Of a DNA stretch of 64,000 nt, positions 55,935 to 64,000 are shown one piece after another. The stretch is from an uncultured Myxococcales bacterium. Its GTDB lineage: Bacteria > Myxococcota_A > UBA9042. A model generated the notes under the pieces. It saw nothing but the letters and a program-made list of their open reading frames with translations, did not search any database and had not been told where the DNA came from. A program made the position numbers and the translations under genes. Every line of letters begins with the position of its first letter. Position 1 is the stretch's first letter. Location of the stretch: positions 25,542-89,541 of the forward strand of contig CAIMEY010000098.1 of the NCBI GenBank assembly GCA_903840165.1, in the 5' to 3' direction.

Positions 55935-56993
55935 ATGGCGCAGCCCCAACCCCTTAGTTGGCAACAGGAACTGAGTGAGGCGGCCGAGCGCTGGCTTGTT
56001 GCCATTGCCGCCACCGCTGAGCTGCAGGCCTTGAGGCAGGTCGAAGTAGAATCCCTTGGTAAAAAAGGGGAAATCACTGGCCTGACCCGGCGTTTGGCGA
56101 CACTGCCCAATGAGGACAAGCGCGCCTATGGCGCTGCGGTTGGCGAGCTGAAAACCCGCATTGAACAGGCCATTAGCACTCAAAGAACCACGCTAGAAGA
56201 CCTTGTGATTACGCAGGAATTGGCGGACACAAGCTTTGACGTGACGCTGCCGCCTGCCCCCGGGCGTCCGGGCCATGTCCACCCCCTGTCGCAGGTGCAG
56301 GCCGATGTCGAGCGAGTGTTTGAAACCATGGGCTTTCATGTACTTGACTGCCCAGAAGTAGAAAGCGAGTTCGACAATTTTGAAGCGCTCAACATCCCCG
56401 GCTGGCACCCAGCCCGCGAGATGCAGGACACTTTTTGGCTGCAGGCGCCCGAAGGCCAGGGCCGGCAACTGCTGCGAACCCACACGTCGGCGGGTCAGGT
56501 GCGGGCTATGCATCAGTTTGCCCCGCCGTTTCGCGCGATTTTCCCTGGAAAAGTCTATCGTTATGAGGCGACCGACGCCAGCCATGAGCATACATTCCAC
56601 CAGGTCGAAGGGTTGATGATCGACCGGCACGTATCGGTCGGGCACCTGCTCGATTCGATGCGGACTCTGCTGTCGGCGATTCTGCGCCGCGACGTACAAG
56701 TGCGCCTAAGACCAGGCTATTTTCCGTTCGTGGAACCCGGTTTTGAGCTCGACATCAGTTGCCAAGTCTGTGCTGGCGCTGGCTGCAGCGTCTGCAAACA
56801 GTCTGGGTGGCTTGAACTTTTGCCCTGTGGCTTGGTGCATCCTCAAGTTCTGCGCATGGGCGGCCTAGACCCAAACGAATGGCAAGGCTGGGCGTTTGGC
56901 CTTGGATTATCGAGACTTGTCATGATGCGCTTTGGCGTCCCGGATGTGCGCTTACTGCTGTCCGGCGATGCCCGTTTTCTTGGGCAATTCTAG
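55935..56993 (+). CDS. pheS: Phenylalanyl-tRNA synthetase alpha subunit
   Basis: Catalytic subunit of the (alpha-beta)2 enzyme that charges tRNA-Phe; 352 aa. GGAG lies 6 nt before the chosen ATG; an in-frame ATG at 55869 is less likely. An N-terminal coiled coil (about 10-90) precedes the class II catalytic core with motif 2 (FPGKVYRYEATDASHEHTFHQ) and motif 3 (GLGLSRLVMMRFG). A CxxC...CxxC cluster (CQVCAGAGCSVC) near residue 285 is common in bacterial PheS. A hairpin CGCAAT/ATTGCG (55837-55859) lies in the leader. pheT follows 69 bp on. Confidence 0.97.
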   Translation: MAQPQPLSWQQELSEAAERWLVAIAATAELQALRQVEVESLGKKGEITGLTRRLATLPNEDKRAYGAAVGELKTRIEQAISTQRTTLEDLVITQELADTSFDVTLPPAPGRPGHVHPLSQVQADVERVFETMGFHVLDCPEVESEFDNFEALNIPGWHPAREMQDTFWLQAPEGQGRQLLRTHTSAGQVRAMHQFAPPFRAIFPGKVYRYEATDASHEHTFHQVEGLMIDRHVSVGHLLDSMRTLLSAILRRDVQVRLRPGYFPFVEPGFELDISCQVCAGAGCSVCKQSGWLELLPCGLVHPQVLRMGGLDPNEWQGWAFGLGLSRLVMMRFGVPDVRLLLSGDARFLGQF

Positions 56994-57062
56994 GCAATTC
57001 CGTTGGGTTTGCGCCCAGCCGCCTAGGTAGACCGATGTTCTCTTGCTTCGACGGGGCCCCCG

Positions 57063-59738
57063 ATGATCGTCAGTTGGCGCTGGATTTCCCAATGGGTGGA
57101 CACTGCGGGCGTGGATCCCGTGGCCTTTGCCCAACGATTTACTTGTACGGTCGCGGAGATCGACGGCGTTCACCAACATGGCCAAGGCCTAGGCGCCGTC
57201 TGCGTAGCCAACGTCATCGCAGTGGAACCACACCCAAATGCGGATAAACTCCGGGTGGTTACCGTGGATATTGGCCAGCGAACCGTGACCGTTGTCTGCG
57301 GGGCGCCCAATGTGCGCGTTGGACTGCGGGTGCCCTTTGTGCCGCCTGGGGTCAAACTCCCTTCGGGCATTGAGGTTCGTGACGGCGCGGTGCGGGGAAT
57401 TGCGTCCCCGGGCATGTTGGCGAGCGAGGCGGATTTGGGCCTCTCCGATGATCACGCGGGGCTTTTGGAACTCGACGGTTGCAGTGCGCCCGCGGGTACG
57501 TCGCTGCCGGACGCCGTGGCGATCACCGATGTCATCTACGACGTTGACAACAAAGCGATTACCCACCGCCCCGACCTGTGGGGACAGTACGGGATGGCGC
57601 GGGAAATTGCGGCAATGATCGGCCAACCGCTGCGGTCCCTCGATGTGCAAGTCCGCCTGGGACAAGGCGATCCGCTGCCGGTGACCGTCTCGCCTTTGGC
57701 GCCCTGCCCGCGCTACTTGTGCGCCCGGGTGGATGGCCTGGACATCGCGCCGAGCCCCGTCGATAGTCGTTTGCAATTGCGGCGTTGCGGTGTTCGCCCT
57801 ATCAACAATGCCGTCGACGCGACCAACTGGGTGATGCTGGAAACCGGCAATCCCCTGCACGCCTTTGACGCACGGGATTTGCGCGGTGCGCGTCTGGAAG
57901 TGCGCTTGGCAAGGACCGGCGAGCAGATCACGACCCTGGACGGGCAGTTGCGCAACCTGCAACCCCAGGATTGCGTGATCGCCGACGCTGAGGGGGCCGT
58001 GGCTCTGGCCGGCATCATGGGCGGCGAGAACAGTGAAATTAAAGCGGATACCAAAAGTTTGGTGCTTGAAGCAGCTTGCTTTGACGCCCCGGCGATTCGC
58101 AAGACAGCGATGCGCCTTGGCCTGCGCAGCGAAAGTTCGGCGCGTTTTGAAAAGGCGCTGGATCCGCATCTGGCCCACACTGCGGCCCTGCGCGCCCTGC
58201 AGTTGCTGCAGTCTTGGTCGCCAAATGCTCGGATTGTCAGCAATTTGTCGGACAATGGCCCCTTCGCTCAGTCGCCAACGCCCCCGGTGTTGCTGCAGAC
58301 GACTTCGACGTATTTGCGCGCCCGCCTCGGCGTCTCGCCCGAAGAGATGAGCGACCAATGGGTCGACAACTGCCTGCACCGCCTAGCTTTTGTCGTCCAG
58401 CGGCAGGGCGACGCCATGACCGTAACCGTGCCATCGTTCCGCGCCACCAAGGACGTGCGAATTGCCGATGATTTGATTGAGGAACTGGGACGTCACTACG
58501 GCTACAGCAACATCGCCAGTATCGCTCCGCTGGTGCCCGCTCGGCCGTCTGAGACGCCGTATCTACGCCTGCTCGAACGGCAATTGCGGCAGCGACTAGT
58601 TGACGGCCATGGACTTACCGAGGTCATCCTCTACGGCTTTGACCACGAAACTGAGCGAACTCGCTTGGGATTGCACGAGCATGGCCTGCCGCGTCAGGCG
58701 GTGCTCAACGCCATCAGCGCGCCGCACCAAGCCATGCGCCGCAATCTGGCCGGCAATCTACTGGCCGCCCTGGAGCGCAACCTCAGCACGGGCGACGGTC
58801 GGCAGGTGGCGAAAAAAGGCTTGCAGATTGGGCTCTTTGAGATCGGCCGCGCCTTTGTGCCCGTCGGCGATGAAAGCGATCCGTTGCGTAGCGATCCGCA
58901 CCTGGATTGGGGGCTGCCGGCCGTCCTGCGTCAGCTGGGGCCTGCCCGTGACGCCTATTTGGCGAGGATGGACCCAGAGTTACGCCAGAGTTGCGAGCAA
59001 GCCAGCGACAAGGCGCGTCCCCTACCGCTGCAGCCGATGCGTCTGGGCTTGGTGCTGGGCGAACGCCTTGGTGGCGGCGCCGAAGGCATGAAAACCGCTG
59101 CACCTCCGCCAGAATTGACGCGGCGCCTCTACAGCGAAGCAGTCATGGCCCTGCAGGACGTCGCGGCAACGACCGGCGCGGGCACCCTGCAATGCCTGCC
59201 GTGGACGGAAAACACTTTATGGAATCCAGCGCTTCCGGACATCGGCGCGTCTTGGCTGCATCCCCAGCGGACGGCGGTGCTGCAGGTCGGCGGTGTGGCC
59301 GTGGGATATGTCGGCATGCTCCATCCGCGCGTGCGTCAAGCCTTTGAAGTGCCAGCAGAAGTTGTCGTGGCTGAGTTGGATCTCCGCCTGCTGTCGGAGC
59401 TGCCGACCCTGCCCGTCCTGGGCAAGGCTCCCGTGCCGCACGCACCGAGCTACTTGGACTTGACGCTGACCGTACAACCGCCTGTACGGGCTCATGATGT
59501 CGACCTAGCACTGCGCAGTGTGAGGCCCGATGACCCGCAGATCCACTGCCAGGTGGAACTTCTGTACGCATCGGCGGCCGATGGTGATGAAACATTAGGA
59601 ATTGCGCAGACTTGGCGCATTCAACTCTTGCATCCAAGCCGCGCGCTGCCCCTAGAGGAAACGACGGCGCTGCATCAGCGGTTTCAGCAAGCGACTCAGG
59701 CTCTTGCCGCGCCGATCAGTCCGGTGGTGCAGTCATGA
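57063..59738 (+). CDS. pheT: Phenylalanyl-tRNA synthetase beta subunit
   Basis: Structural and editing subunit, 891 aa, about 90 longer than usual. Order: N-terminal tRNA-binding domain (about 40-150, PHPNADKLRVVTVD), B3/B4 editing domain (about 215-390), B5 domain, pseudo-catalytic core (about 475-790) and a C-terminal FDX-ACB domain (about 795-890). The extra residues lie mainly in the core between about 605 and 695 (after EIGRAFVPVGDESDP, up to the RRLYSEAV helix). The stop overlaps the start of a glycosyltransferase gene by ATGA. Confidence 0.95.
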   Translation: MIVSWRWISQWVDTAGVDPVAFAQRFTCTVAEIDGVHQHGQGLGAVCVANVIAVEPHPNADKLRVVTVDIGQRTVTVVCGAPNVRVGLRVPFVPPGVKLPSGIEVRDGAVRGIASPGMLASEADLGLSDDHAGLLELDGCSAPAGTSLPDAVAITDVIYDVDNKAITHRPDLWGQYGMAREIAAMIGQPLRSLDVQVRLGQGDPLPVTVSPLAPCPRYLCARVDGLDIAPSPVDSRLQLRRCGVRPINNAVDATNWVMLETGNPLHAFDARDLRGARLEVRLARTGEQITTLDGQLRNLQPQDCVIADAEGAVALAGIMGGENSEIKADTKSLVLEAACFDAPAIRKTAMRLGLRSESSARFEKALDPHLAHTAALRALQLLQSWSPNARIVSNLSDNGPFAQSPTPPVLLQTTSTYLRARLGVSPEEMSDQWVDNCLHRLAFVVQRQGDAMTVTVPSFRATKDVRIADDLIEELGRHYGYSNIASIAPLVPARPSETPYLRLLERQLRQRLVDGHGLTEVILYGFDHETERTRLGLHEHGLPRQAVLNAISAPHQAMRRNLAGNLLAALERNLSTGDGRQVAKKGLQIGLFEIGRAFVPVGDESDPLRSDPHLDWGLPAVLRQLGPARDAYLARMDPELRQSCEQASDKARPLPLQPMRLGLVLGERLGGGAEGMKTAAPPPELTRRLYSEAVMALQDVAATTGAGTLQCLPWTENTLWNPALPDIGASWLHPQRTAVLQVGGVAVGYVGMLHPRVRQAFEVPAEVVVAELDLRLLSELPTLPVLGKAPVPHAPSYLDLTLTVQPPVRAHDVDLALRSVRPDDPQIHCQVELLYASAADGDETLGIAQTWRIQLLHPSRALPLEETTALHQRFQQATQALAAPISPVVQS

Positions 59739-60895
59739 GCACCGGGCAACGCGTCCTGTTCTTGTCGGGCCCCGTAGAGCCGCCGTGGACACGCAGCGAC
59801 AAGAACCTAGTCCGAGCAATTGCCTCTAATTTACAGCGCTATAGCGCGCGCGTCCTCACCCACGAGGGCGTGGTCCTGAGCGAACCGCAGCTCGAGACCG
59901 AGCCGGCGTGGGGACCGCGCATCGGCGGCGACACGCCCATCGGCCGACGCATTGGCCTGTTTGGTCGGCTGATTGATCAACGCGGAACTGCAGTTGTCCA
60001 CTTGGTATGGCCGGCGGACTGGCTGGTGGCCAATGTCGTGCGGGCGGCCGCGCGCCTGAGCGGTTTGCCAGTAGTGCATACCTTGGTGCGGGCCCCACGG
60101 ACGACGCTGGGTATCGGTCGGGCCCTGGCTGGCGCGCCAGTAGTTTGCCTGACCCAAGAGACCCAACACCGCCTGATTGCTGAAGGAATCGCCTCGACCA
60201 TCTGGGTGCCACCGGGGATTGAGTTGAGAACGCCGGTGCCTGCGGGCGAAAAGGCCGCGATTCGGCGCAAGTATCGAATTCCACTGGGAACCCCTGTCGT
60301 GATCTACGCGGGCGACTACGCCCATTCCAACGCCGCCCGCACCATTGCCGCGGCGATGCCACGTATCCTTCGAGAAACAGAGGCTCATTTCGTCCTCGCC
60401 TGTCGAATTCGCGGCCCTGAAGACGCCCAGGAAGAAGCGCGCATTAAGCAAGCCATCACGGCCGACGGCATTGCCCAACACGTGTCCTTTCTAAATGAAG
60501 TCTCAAGCTTACGCGAGCTCTTTGCCGTATCGCAGATTCAGGTCTTTCCGGCCGATAGCCACGCGCAAAAGATGGATTTGCCGATGGTGCTGCTCGAAGG
60601 CATGGCCGAACACGTCGCCACGGTCGTCGCCCACAAGCCGCCCTTGACTGAACTGGTGCAAGCCGGTGCTGCACTGGGCGTTCCACCTTTGGATCCAGTC
60701 GGTTTGGCCGTTGCCGTCGTTGAGCTCCTGCGCGTGCCCGAACGCCTGGAAGCCTTGGCCGATGTGGGCCGGCGCCTCGTCGAAACGCGCTTTGATATCA
60801 AGCATGTCGCCGCTCGGTACGAGGACATCTACGACGAAGTGCTGGCCAGTCAGCCACGCTCGCGTCCCCTATCCGGCATCTGGGGCCCCGCGTGA
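59735..60895 (+). CDS. Glycosyltransferase, GT4 family
   Basis: A 386-aa GT-B fold enzyme whose ATG overlaps the pheT stop (ATGA). The N-terminal Rossmann half has FLSGPVEPPWTRSDK near the start and a donor-site-like WPADW; the C-terminal half has GVVIYAGD-type strand (TPVVIYAGDYAHSN), FLNEVSSLRELFAVSQIQVFP and the ExxE-like LPMVLLEGMA. The last is the usual nucleotide-sugar binding helix of GT4 enzymes, with Glu in place. Likely transfers a sugar to an envelope glycan or lipid; the substrate is not predictable. No membrane helices. Confidence 0.85.
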   Translation: MSTGQRVLFLSGPVEPPWTRSDKNLVRAIASNLQRYSARVLTHEGVVLSEPQLETEPAWGPRIGGDTPIGRRIGLFGRLIDQRGTAVVHLVWPADWLVANVVRAAARLSGLPVVHTLVRAPRTTLGIGRALAGAPVVCLTQETQHRLIAEGIASTIWVPPGIELRTPVPAGEKAAIRRKYRIPLGTPVVIYAGDYAHSNAARTIAAAMPRILRETEAHFVLACRIRGPEDAQEEARIKQAITADGIAQHVSFLNEVSSLRELFAVSQIQVFPADSHAQKMDLPMVLLEGMAEHVATVVAHKPPLTELVQAGAALGVPPLDPVGLAVAVVELLRVPERLEALADVGRRLVETRFDIKHVAARYEDIYDEVLASQPRSRPLSGIWGPA

Positions 60896-60983
60896 TGGCA
60901 TACGATTATTCTTGTGGTTTTTCACCGGCCACGCCTGCCATCGGCTGGGGTGACCACACTGACCCGCAGCGAGGACGCTAACC

Positions 60984-62096
60984 ATGGCTTTTCTTTGCGC
61001 TTGTGCTGGACCAGGCCTTGGCTGCTGGGCTTGGCCCATCGGGCTGCTGGTCGGGCTAAGCCTTGTCGCAATCGCTACTTGGGCTCATCTCACCTTCTGG
61101 CGTCGCCGTCTCAGCGTGCCTGCGGACTACGACCTGGTGGTCCGTATCGCCACATCGGACGGAAGTGCCTTTGAACTTCGGCGCTTGCAGGGCATGATCG
61201 CTACCGACGCGACGCCCGTTTTGATGGTCCATGGCATCGCAGTCAACCATCGGAATCTAGATGCGAAATCTCCCTGGTCTTTTGCTCGATGCGTTGCTGC
61301 GGCCGGACGCGATGTGTGGCTCCTGACCCTGCGCAGCGGGCGCAACGACTTGAGCCGCCAGGAGAAGAAGGGCGCAACGTTTACCGCAATGGCCAAGTGC
61401 GACCTCCCAGAAGCCGTTGCCGAAGTCCTGCGCCGCACAGGGCAAACCCAGCTTGATTACTGCGGTTTCTCGATGGGTGGCATCCTGCTCTACGCCGCTC
61501 TGGGCCGGTATTTGCCGGTAGCCCAGGTGCGTCGCGTGGTCATCTTTGGCTCCCCGGCCCGCATCGTGGCACCCTGGCCCCTGCCGCGTTTTCTCGGCCG
61601 AGTTCCGCCTATTTCTGTGCCGTTACAACTACTTGCGGGGATCTATGCGCCGTGGTGCGAGGCCCTTCCCCTCTTCATCTCGCCGCTGGTCTTTGCCGCA
61701 GCCAACACGCAACCCGGCAGAATGCGAGAGAATTTGGTCGATGGGGTTGCGAACATTCCGGGCCCGCTACTATGGGAACTGATGCGCTGGTCTCAAGCCG
61801 GCGGAACAATTGAGATTGATGGCCAACCCATTCTGCCGGCCTTGAGTGCGGTCACGACCCCGGTCCTGTTTGTTGTCGGGGCAGCCGATCGCCTGGGCCC
61901 ACTGAGTGCGATGCAGGGCGCCATCGACGCCTGGGGGCGAGACACCAAGGCAGCAAAGTCTGTGTTTATATTAGGCAAGAAGCACGGGCGCGGCGCGGAC
62001 TATGGACATATGGACCTGGTCCTCGGTAGGCAGGCTCCTGAGGAGGTCTACCCAACAGTGCTACATTTTCTCCTTCATGGACAAGAGGTTGCATGA
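60984..62096 (+). CDS. Alpha/beta hydrolase with N-terminal membrane helix
   Basis: A 370-aa protein. GAGGA precedes the ATG. One TM helix (about residues 15-35) is followed by an alpha/beta-hydrolase domain resembling bacterial lipase/acyltransferase-like or poly-hydroxyalkanoate synthase-like folds. It has VLMVHGIAVNHRN (oxyanion region), nucleophile Ser163 in CGFSMGG, Asp in GAADRLGP and His in YGHMDLVLG. It overlaps the next glycosyltransferase gene by ATGA, so it is part of the same operon and may act on an acyl or lipid group of the product. Confidence 0.85.
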   Translation: MAFLCACAGPGLGCWAWPIGLLVGLSLVAIATWAHLTFWRRRLSVPADYDLVVRIATSDGSAFELRRLQGMIATDATPVLMVHGIAVNHRNLDAKSPWSFARCVAAAGRDVWLLTLRSGRNDLSRQEKKGATFTAMAKCDLPEAVAEVLRRTGQTQLDYCGFSMGGILLYAALGRYLPVAQVRRVVIFGSPARIVAPWPLPRFLGRVPPISVPLQLLAGIYAPWCEALPLFISPLVFAAANTQPGRMRENLVDGVANIPGPLLWELMRWSQAGGTIEIDGQPILPALSAVTTPVLFVVGAADRLGPLSAMQGAIDAWGRDTKAAKSVFILGKKHGRGADYGHMDLVLGRQAPEEVYPTVLHFLLHGQEVA

Positions 62097-63226
62097 GCGC
62101 TCCCTTGCGCATCGTCGTCGACGTGACTACATGGGCGCCCGAGCGCACGGGAATTGGTCTGTACACCGAACGACTGCTGCGGGCCTGGCTGGTGGATCAT
62201 CCCGAGGACACCCTGTACGCCGCGAGCAACATAGGCTTTTCCGAGCTTGGACCTGCTCCAATGCCGCACATCGGGCCCCGCTTTCCTGTGCGCGCCGTAT
62301 GGTTGCAAACGGCCCTTCCCCTGCAAACAGCACGATTGCGTCCTGATTTTGCGTTCTTTCCTAACTACATGGCGCCGATTTTCCCCACCTGCCCCTATGT
62401 GGTAACGGTGCACGACCTTGCTGTCTTTCTCTATCCAGAGACTTTCACCTTTAAGAAACGCGTGTTGCAGCGGGCGCTGCTACCCACCTTGGTGCGTCGG
62501 GCCGCTGCGGTTCTGACCCCCTCTGAGGCGACGCGGCGAGACGTCATTCGCCTCTTGCCTTGTGATCCTGAGCGAATTGTCGCCATACCTCTTGCTGCGG
62601 ATGATTCCTACAATTCCATGCCCACGGCCGGCGAAGTCGCGCTGCACCGGCAGACGCTCAAACTACCCGATCACTACGTCCTGGCCGTCGGCACGCTCGA
62701 ACCACGAAAGAATCTCAGTCGTTTGATTAGCGTATTCGAAAGGGTCGCCTCCGCCCATCCCGAGGTCCACCTAGTCATTGCCGGTGGTCGCGGCTGGCGA
62801 GATGAGGATATTCATTCGGCTTTGCAGCAATCGCCGCTTCAGGCGCGCATCCACAAGCTGGGCTATGTGTCGGCCGAGGCGTTGCGCGTGCTCTACCACG
62901 AGGCCATCGCTCTGTGCTACCCCAGTCTTTACGAAGGCTTTGGCCTCCCCGTTGCCGAAGCCATGGCCATGGGCACCCCCGTGCTGACTTCGCGCGGCAG
63001 TTCATTGGACGAGGTCGCTGCCGGTGCCGCACTGGCCGTTGATCCGCTTTCGCTGGACGAAATGGCGGGAGGCCTTTCGCGGCTCCTCACCGACGACTCG
63101 CTGCGATTTGAACTGCGCCAGAAGGGCTTGGCACGCGCTTCACAGTTGAGTTGGCGCCTTGCGGCCCAGCAGACCCGGGCCGTTTTCGAGCGTTTACGAG
63201 CGGGAGAAAAGCCAAGGCAACCATGA
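62093..63226 (+). CDS. Glycosyltransferase, GT4 family (mannosyltransferase-like)
   Basis: A 377-aa GT-B enzyme, starting on the hydrolase stop (ATGA). The N terminus RIVVDVTTWAPERTGIG is typical of GT4 glycosyltransferases that begin mannose or rhamnose additions. VTVHDLAVFLYPETF is the acceptor-side motif. In the C-terminal half GTLEPRKNL, VIAGGRGWRD, YVSAEALRVLY and the EGFGLPVAEAMAMGTPV donor motif are all intact. Possibly uses GDP-mannose made by the manC product. Ends with an ATGA overlap with the next gene. Confidence 0.92.
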   Translation: MSAPLRIVVDVTTWAPERTGIGLYTERLLRAWLVDHPEDTLYAASNIGFSELGPAPMPHIGPRFPVRAVWLQTALPLQTARLRPDFAFFPNYMAPIFPTCPYVVTVHDLAVFLYPETFTFKKRVLQRALLPTLVRRAAAVLTPSEATRRDVIRLLPCDPERIVAIPLAADDSYNSMPTAGEVALHRQTLKLPDHYVLAVGTLEPRKNLSRLISVFERVASAHPEVHLVIAGGRGWRDEDIHSALQQSPLQARIHKLGYVSAEALRVLYHEAIALCYPSLYEGFGLPVAEAMAMGTPVLTSRGSSLDEVAAGAALAVDPLSLDEMAGGLSRLLTDDSLRFELRQKGLARASQLSWRLAAQQTRAVFERLRAGEKPRQP

Positions 63227-63486
63227 GTTCCCATGACGCCATCCCCTGGACCTGCCCGCGCACGGGCTTGGCCCTTGTTTTGTCCTCTGAACGCGTAGTT
63301 GCCGCGTGCAATCAGGCAATTGCGCGACGGTCCCTGCGCAATGCCGCCGGTGGACTCATTGTGCTGCCGCTCAGCGGTGGGCTCGAGACCGTGGACGGCG
63401 TTTATCTGTATCCAATTCGTGAGTCGATTCCATGCCTAGGACGGGTCGACGCCATCCTGCTGCGTGCCATCTTGACACAGCTGTGA
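63223..63486 (+). CDS. Trm112-like (UPF0434-type) small protein
   Basis: An 87-aa protein overlapping the glycosyltransferase stop. The start WTCPRTGLAL and the end LYPIRESIP CLGRVDAIL match the Trm112p-like family (CPxTGxxL ... YPIRDGIPxLL), with the longer middle insert seen in deltaproteobacterial members. Trm112-like proteins activate methyltransferases or other partners. Only three Cys are present, so the canonical four-Cys zinc site is incomplete. The typical Asp of the RDGIP motif is Glu-Ser here. Confidence 0.7.
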   Translation: MSSHDAIPWTCPRTGLALVLSSERVVAACNQAIARRSLRNAAGGLIVLPLSGGLETVDGVYLYPIRESIPCLGRVDAILLRAILTQL

Positions 63487-63867
63487 AGGATCGTAACGAC
63501 CTCCACGATGGCAGCAGGCGCTTGCGACGCCACCTGAGATGCGGGACTGGCCCGATAACACTTTGAAATCTTTGGTGTCGTGCGGCCAAGACGCATCGGG
63601 TCAGGTTGCAGAGTTCCGCGACACTGCCGGCTGACTCATGGCGGTTGAGACGGATCATCTTGACTTAACTAATCTATTTCGACATGGAGGCAGCGACTGC
63701 GGGTCCTTGCGCAAGCGGCCGCGGGGCGTATAACGCATTGCGTTAAGACTTGCCGCGCGCGATTGGGCATCAAGTTTACCCAATCCGTGCTGGCACGACC
63801 CAGGTTGCGCCGGCCGACGCCGGAGTAGGGGACCCCCATGGACAACGTTGCGTGTAGTTAAACGTCT
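63487..63867. other. Intergenic region with palindromes upstream of the last gene
   Basis: A 381-bp stretch. A perfect TAACGCA-T-TGCGTTA palindrome (63731-63745) and a GATTGGG/CCCAATC hairpin (63761-63767/63779-63785) lie 80-140 bp before the lipoprotein start and could be an operator and leader hairpin. TTGACT at 63660 lacks a proper -10. No gene was recognised; a short ATG frame at 63838 stops after seven codons. Confidence 0.4.
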
Positions 63868-64000
63868 TTGATTCAGCGTCCCTACTTCGGGCGCTGCGTG
63901 GTTTTGGCCTTGAGCGCCCTGACGGGCCTAAGCTGCGGCAGCAATACCCCGGCAACAGGCGTAACCCCCGCAACTGACCTCGATAATACCATCGACGGCA
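63868..64000 (+). CDS. N-terminal part of a lipoprotein, cut by the window edge
   Basis: An open frame runs from a TAA at 63859-63861 to the window end. From a TTG at 63868 it reads a basic N terminus, a hydrophobic core (VVLALSALTG) and lipobox GLSC, followed by a Thr/Ala/Asp-rich linker, as in other lipoproteins of this window. The GTG at 63898 is another possible start. No Shine-Dalgarno is clear, and only 44 codons are visible, so the family is unknown. Confidence 0.55.
   Translation, partial: MIQRPYFGRCVVLALSALTGLSCGSNTPATGVTPATDLDNTIDG

Noticed and set aside
57189..58379. 396-codon minus-strand frame opposite pheT
   Set aside because: Fully inside pheT, whose frame has clear domain content; the antisense product is Arg/His/Gln-rich without motifs.

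Overview
The window reads as chromosomal DNA of a GC-rich Gram-negative bacterium, most likely a myxobacterium-like or Bradymonadales-like member of the former Deltaproteobacteria. This is inferred from many acylated lipoproteins with Thr/Gly/Asp-rich linkers, a very large Cys-rich CDxGxxCTxDxC repeat lipoprotein, PEGA and pseudo-receiver proteins, an ATP synthase in which atpI-atpB-atpE are separate from the F1 genes, and an RND/TolC efflux set that requires an outer membrane. No phage, plasmid, insertion sequence, CRISPR array, rRNA or tRNA was seen.

Layout. 1-1000: 3' part of a HAMP-GGDEF diguanylate cyclase. 1475-7578: three-gene heavy-metal efflux system (outer-membrane factor, lipoprotein adaptor, CzcA/CusA-type pump); a ~108-bp hairpin-forming repeat follows the adaptor and pump stops. 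7858-13289: metal-dependent amidohydrolase, peptide-binding lipoprotein and two Opp-type permeases, both with unusual periplasmic insertions (a lipoyl/biotinyl-like domain in one, an EF-hand-bearing region in the other). 13357-17875: a novel lipoprotein, pirin, proline iminopeptidase and mannose-1-phosphate guanylyltransferase. 18209-24434: lon, a ureohydrolase-like protein missing most metal ligands, and clpB. 24669-28220: a small Cys-rich exported protein and a DUF4175-like coiled-coil membrane protein.

28738-30728: atpI-like, atpB and atpE. 31038-35031: overlapping pseudo-receiver/TPR protein, tsaD and rsmA. 35117-43223: a porin, a lone tandem BMC shell-domain protein, DUF58 and transglutaminase (TgpA-like) genes, a PEGA protein and a CNNM/CorC transporter. 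43244-48122 (minus): two Cys-rich lipoproteins and a lytic transglycosylase. 48328-54179: ECF sigma factor with a probable membrane partner, a repeat-bearing glycosyltransferase-like protein, an AMIN-like protein and a lipoprotein with a good promoter and terminator. 54729-63486: tandem-parvulin lipoprotein, then pheS-pheT running with ATGA overlaps into two GT4 glycosyltransferases, an alpha/beta hydrolase and a Trm112-like protein. The 5' end of another lipoprotein gene lies at the right edge.

Most genes are ordinary core or envelope functions. The parts that look least described are the modified Opp-type permease pair with its amidohydrolase, the lone BMC-domain gene, the paired intergenic repeats with an adjacent pseudoknot-capable leader, and the Cys-rich repeat lipoprotein locus. 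All assignments come from reading the sequence; no database search was run.
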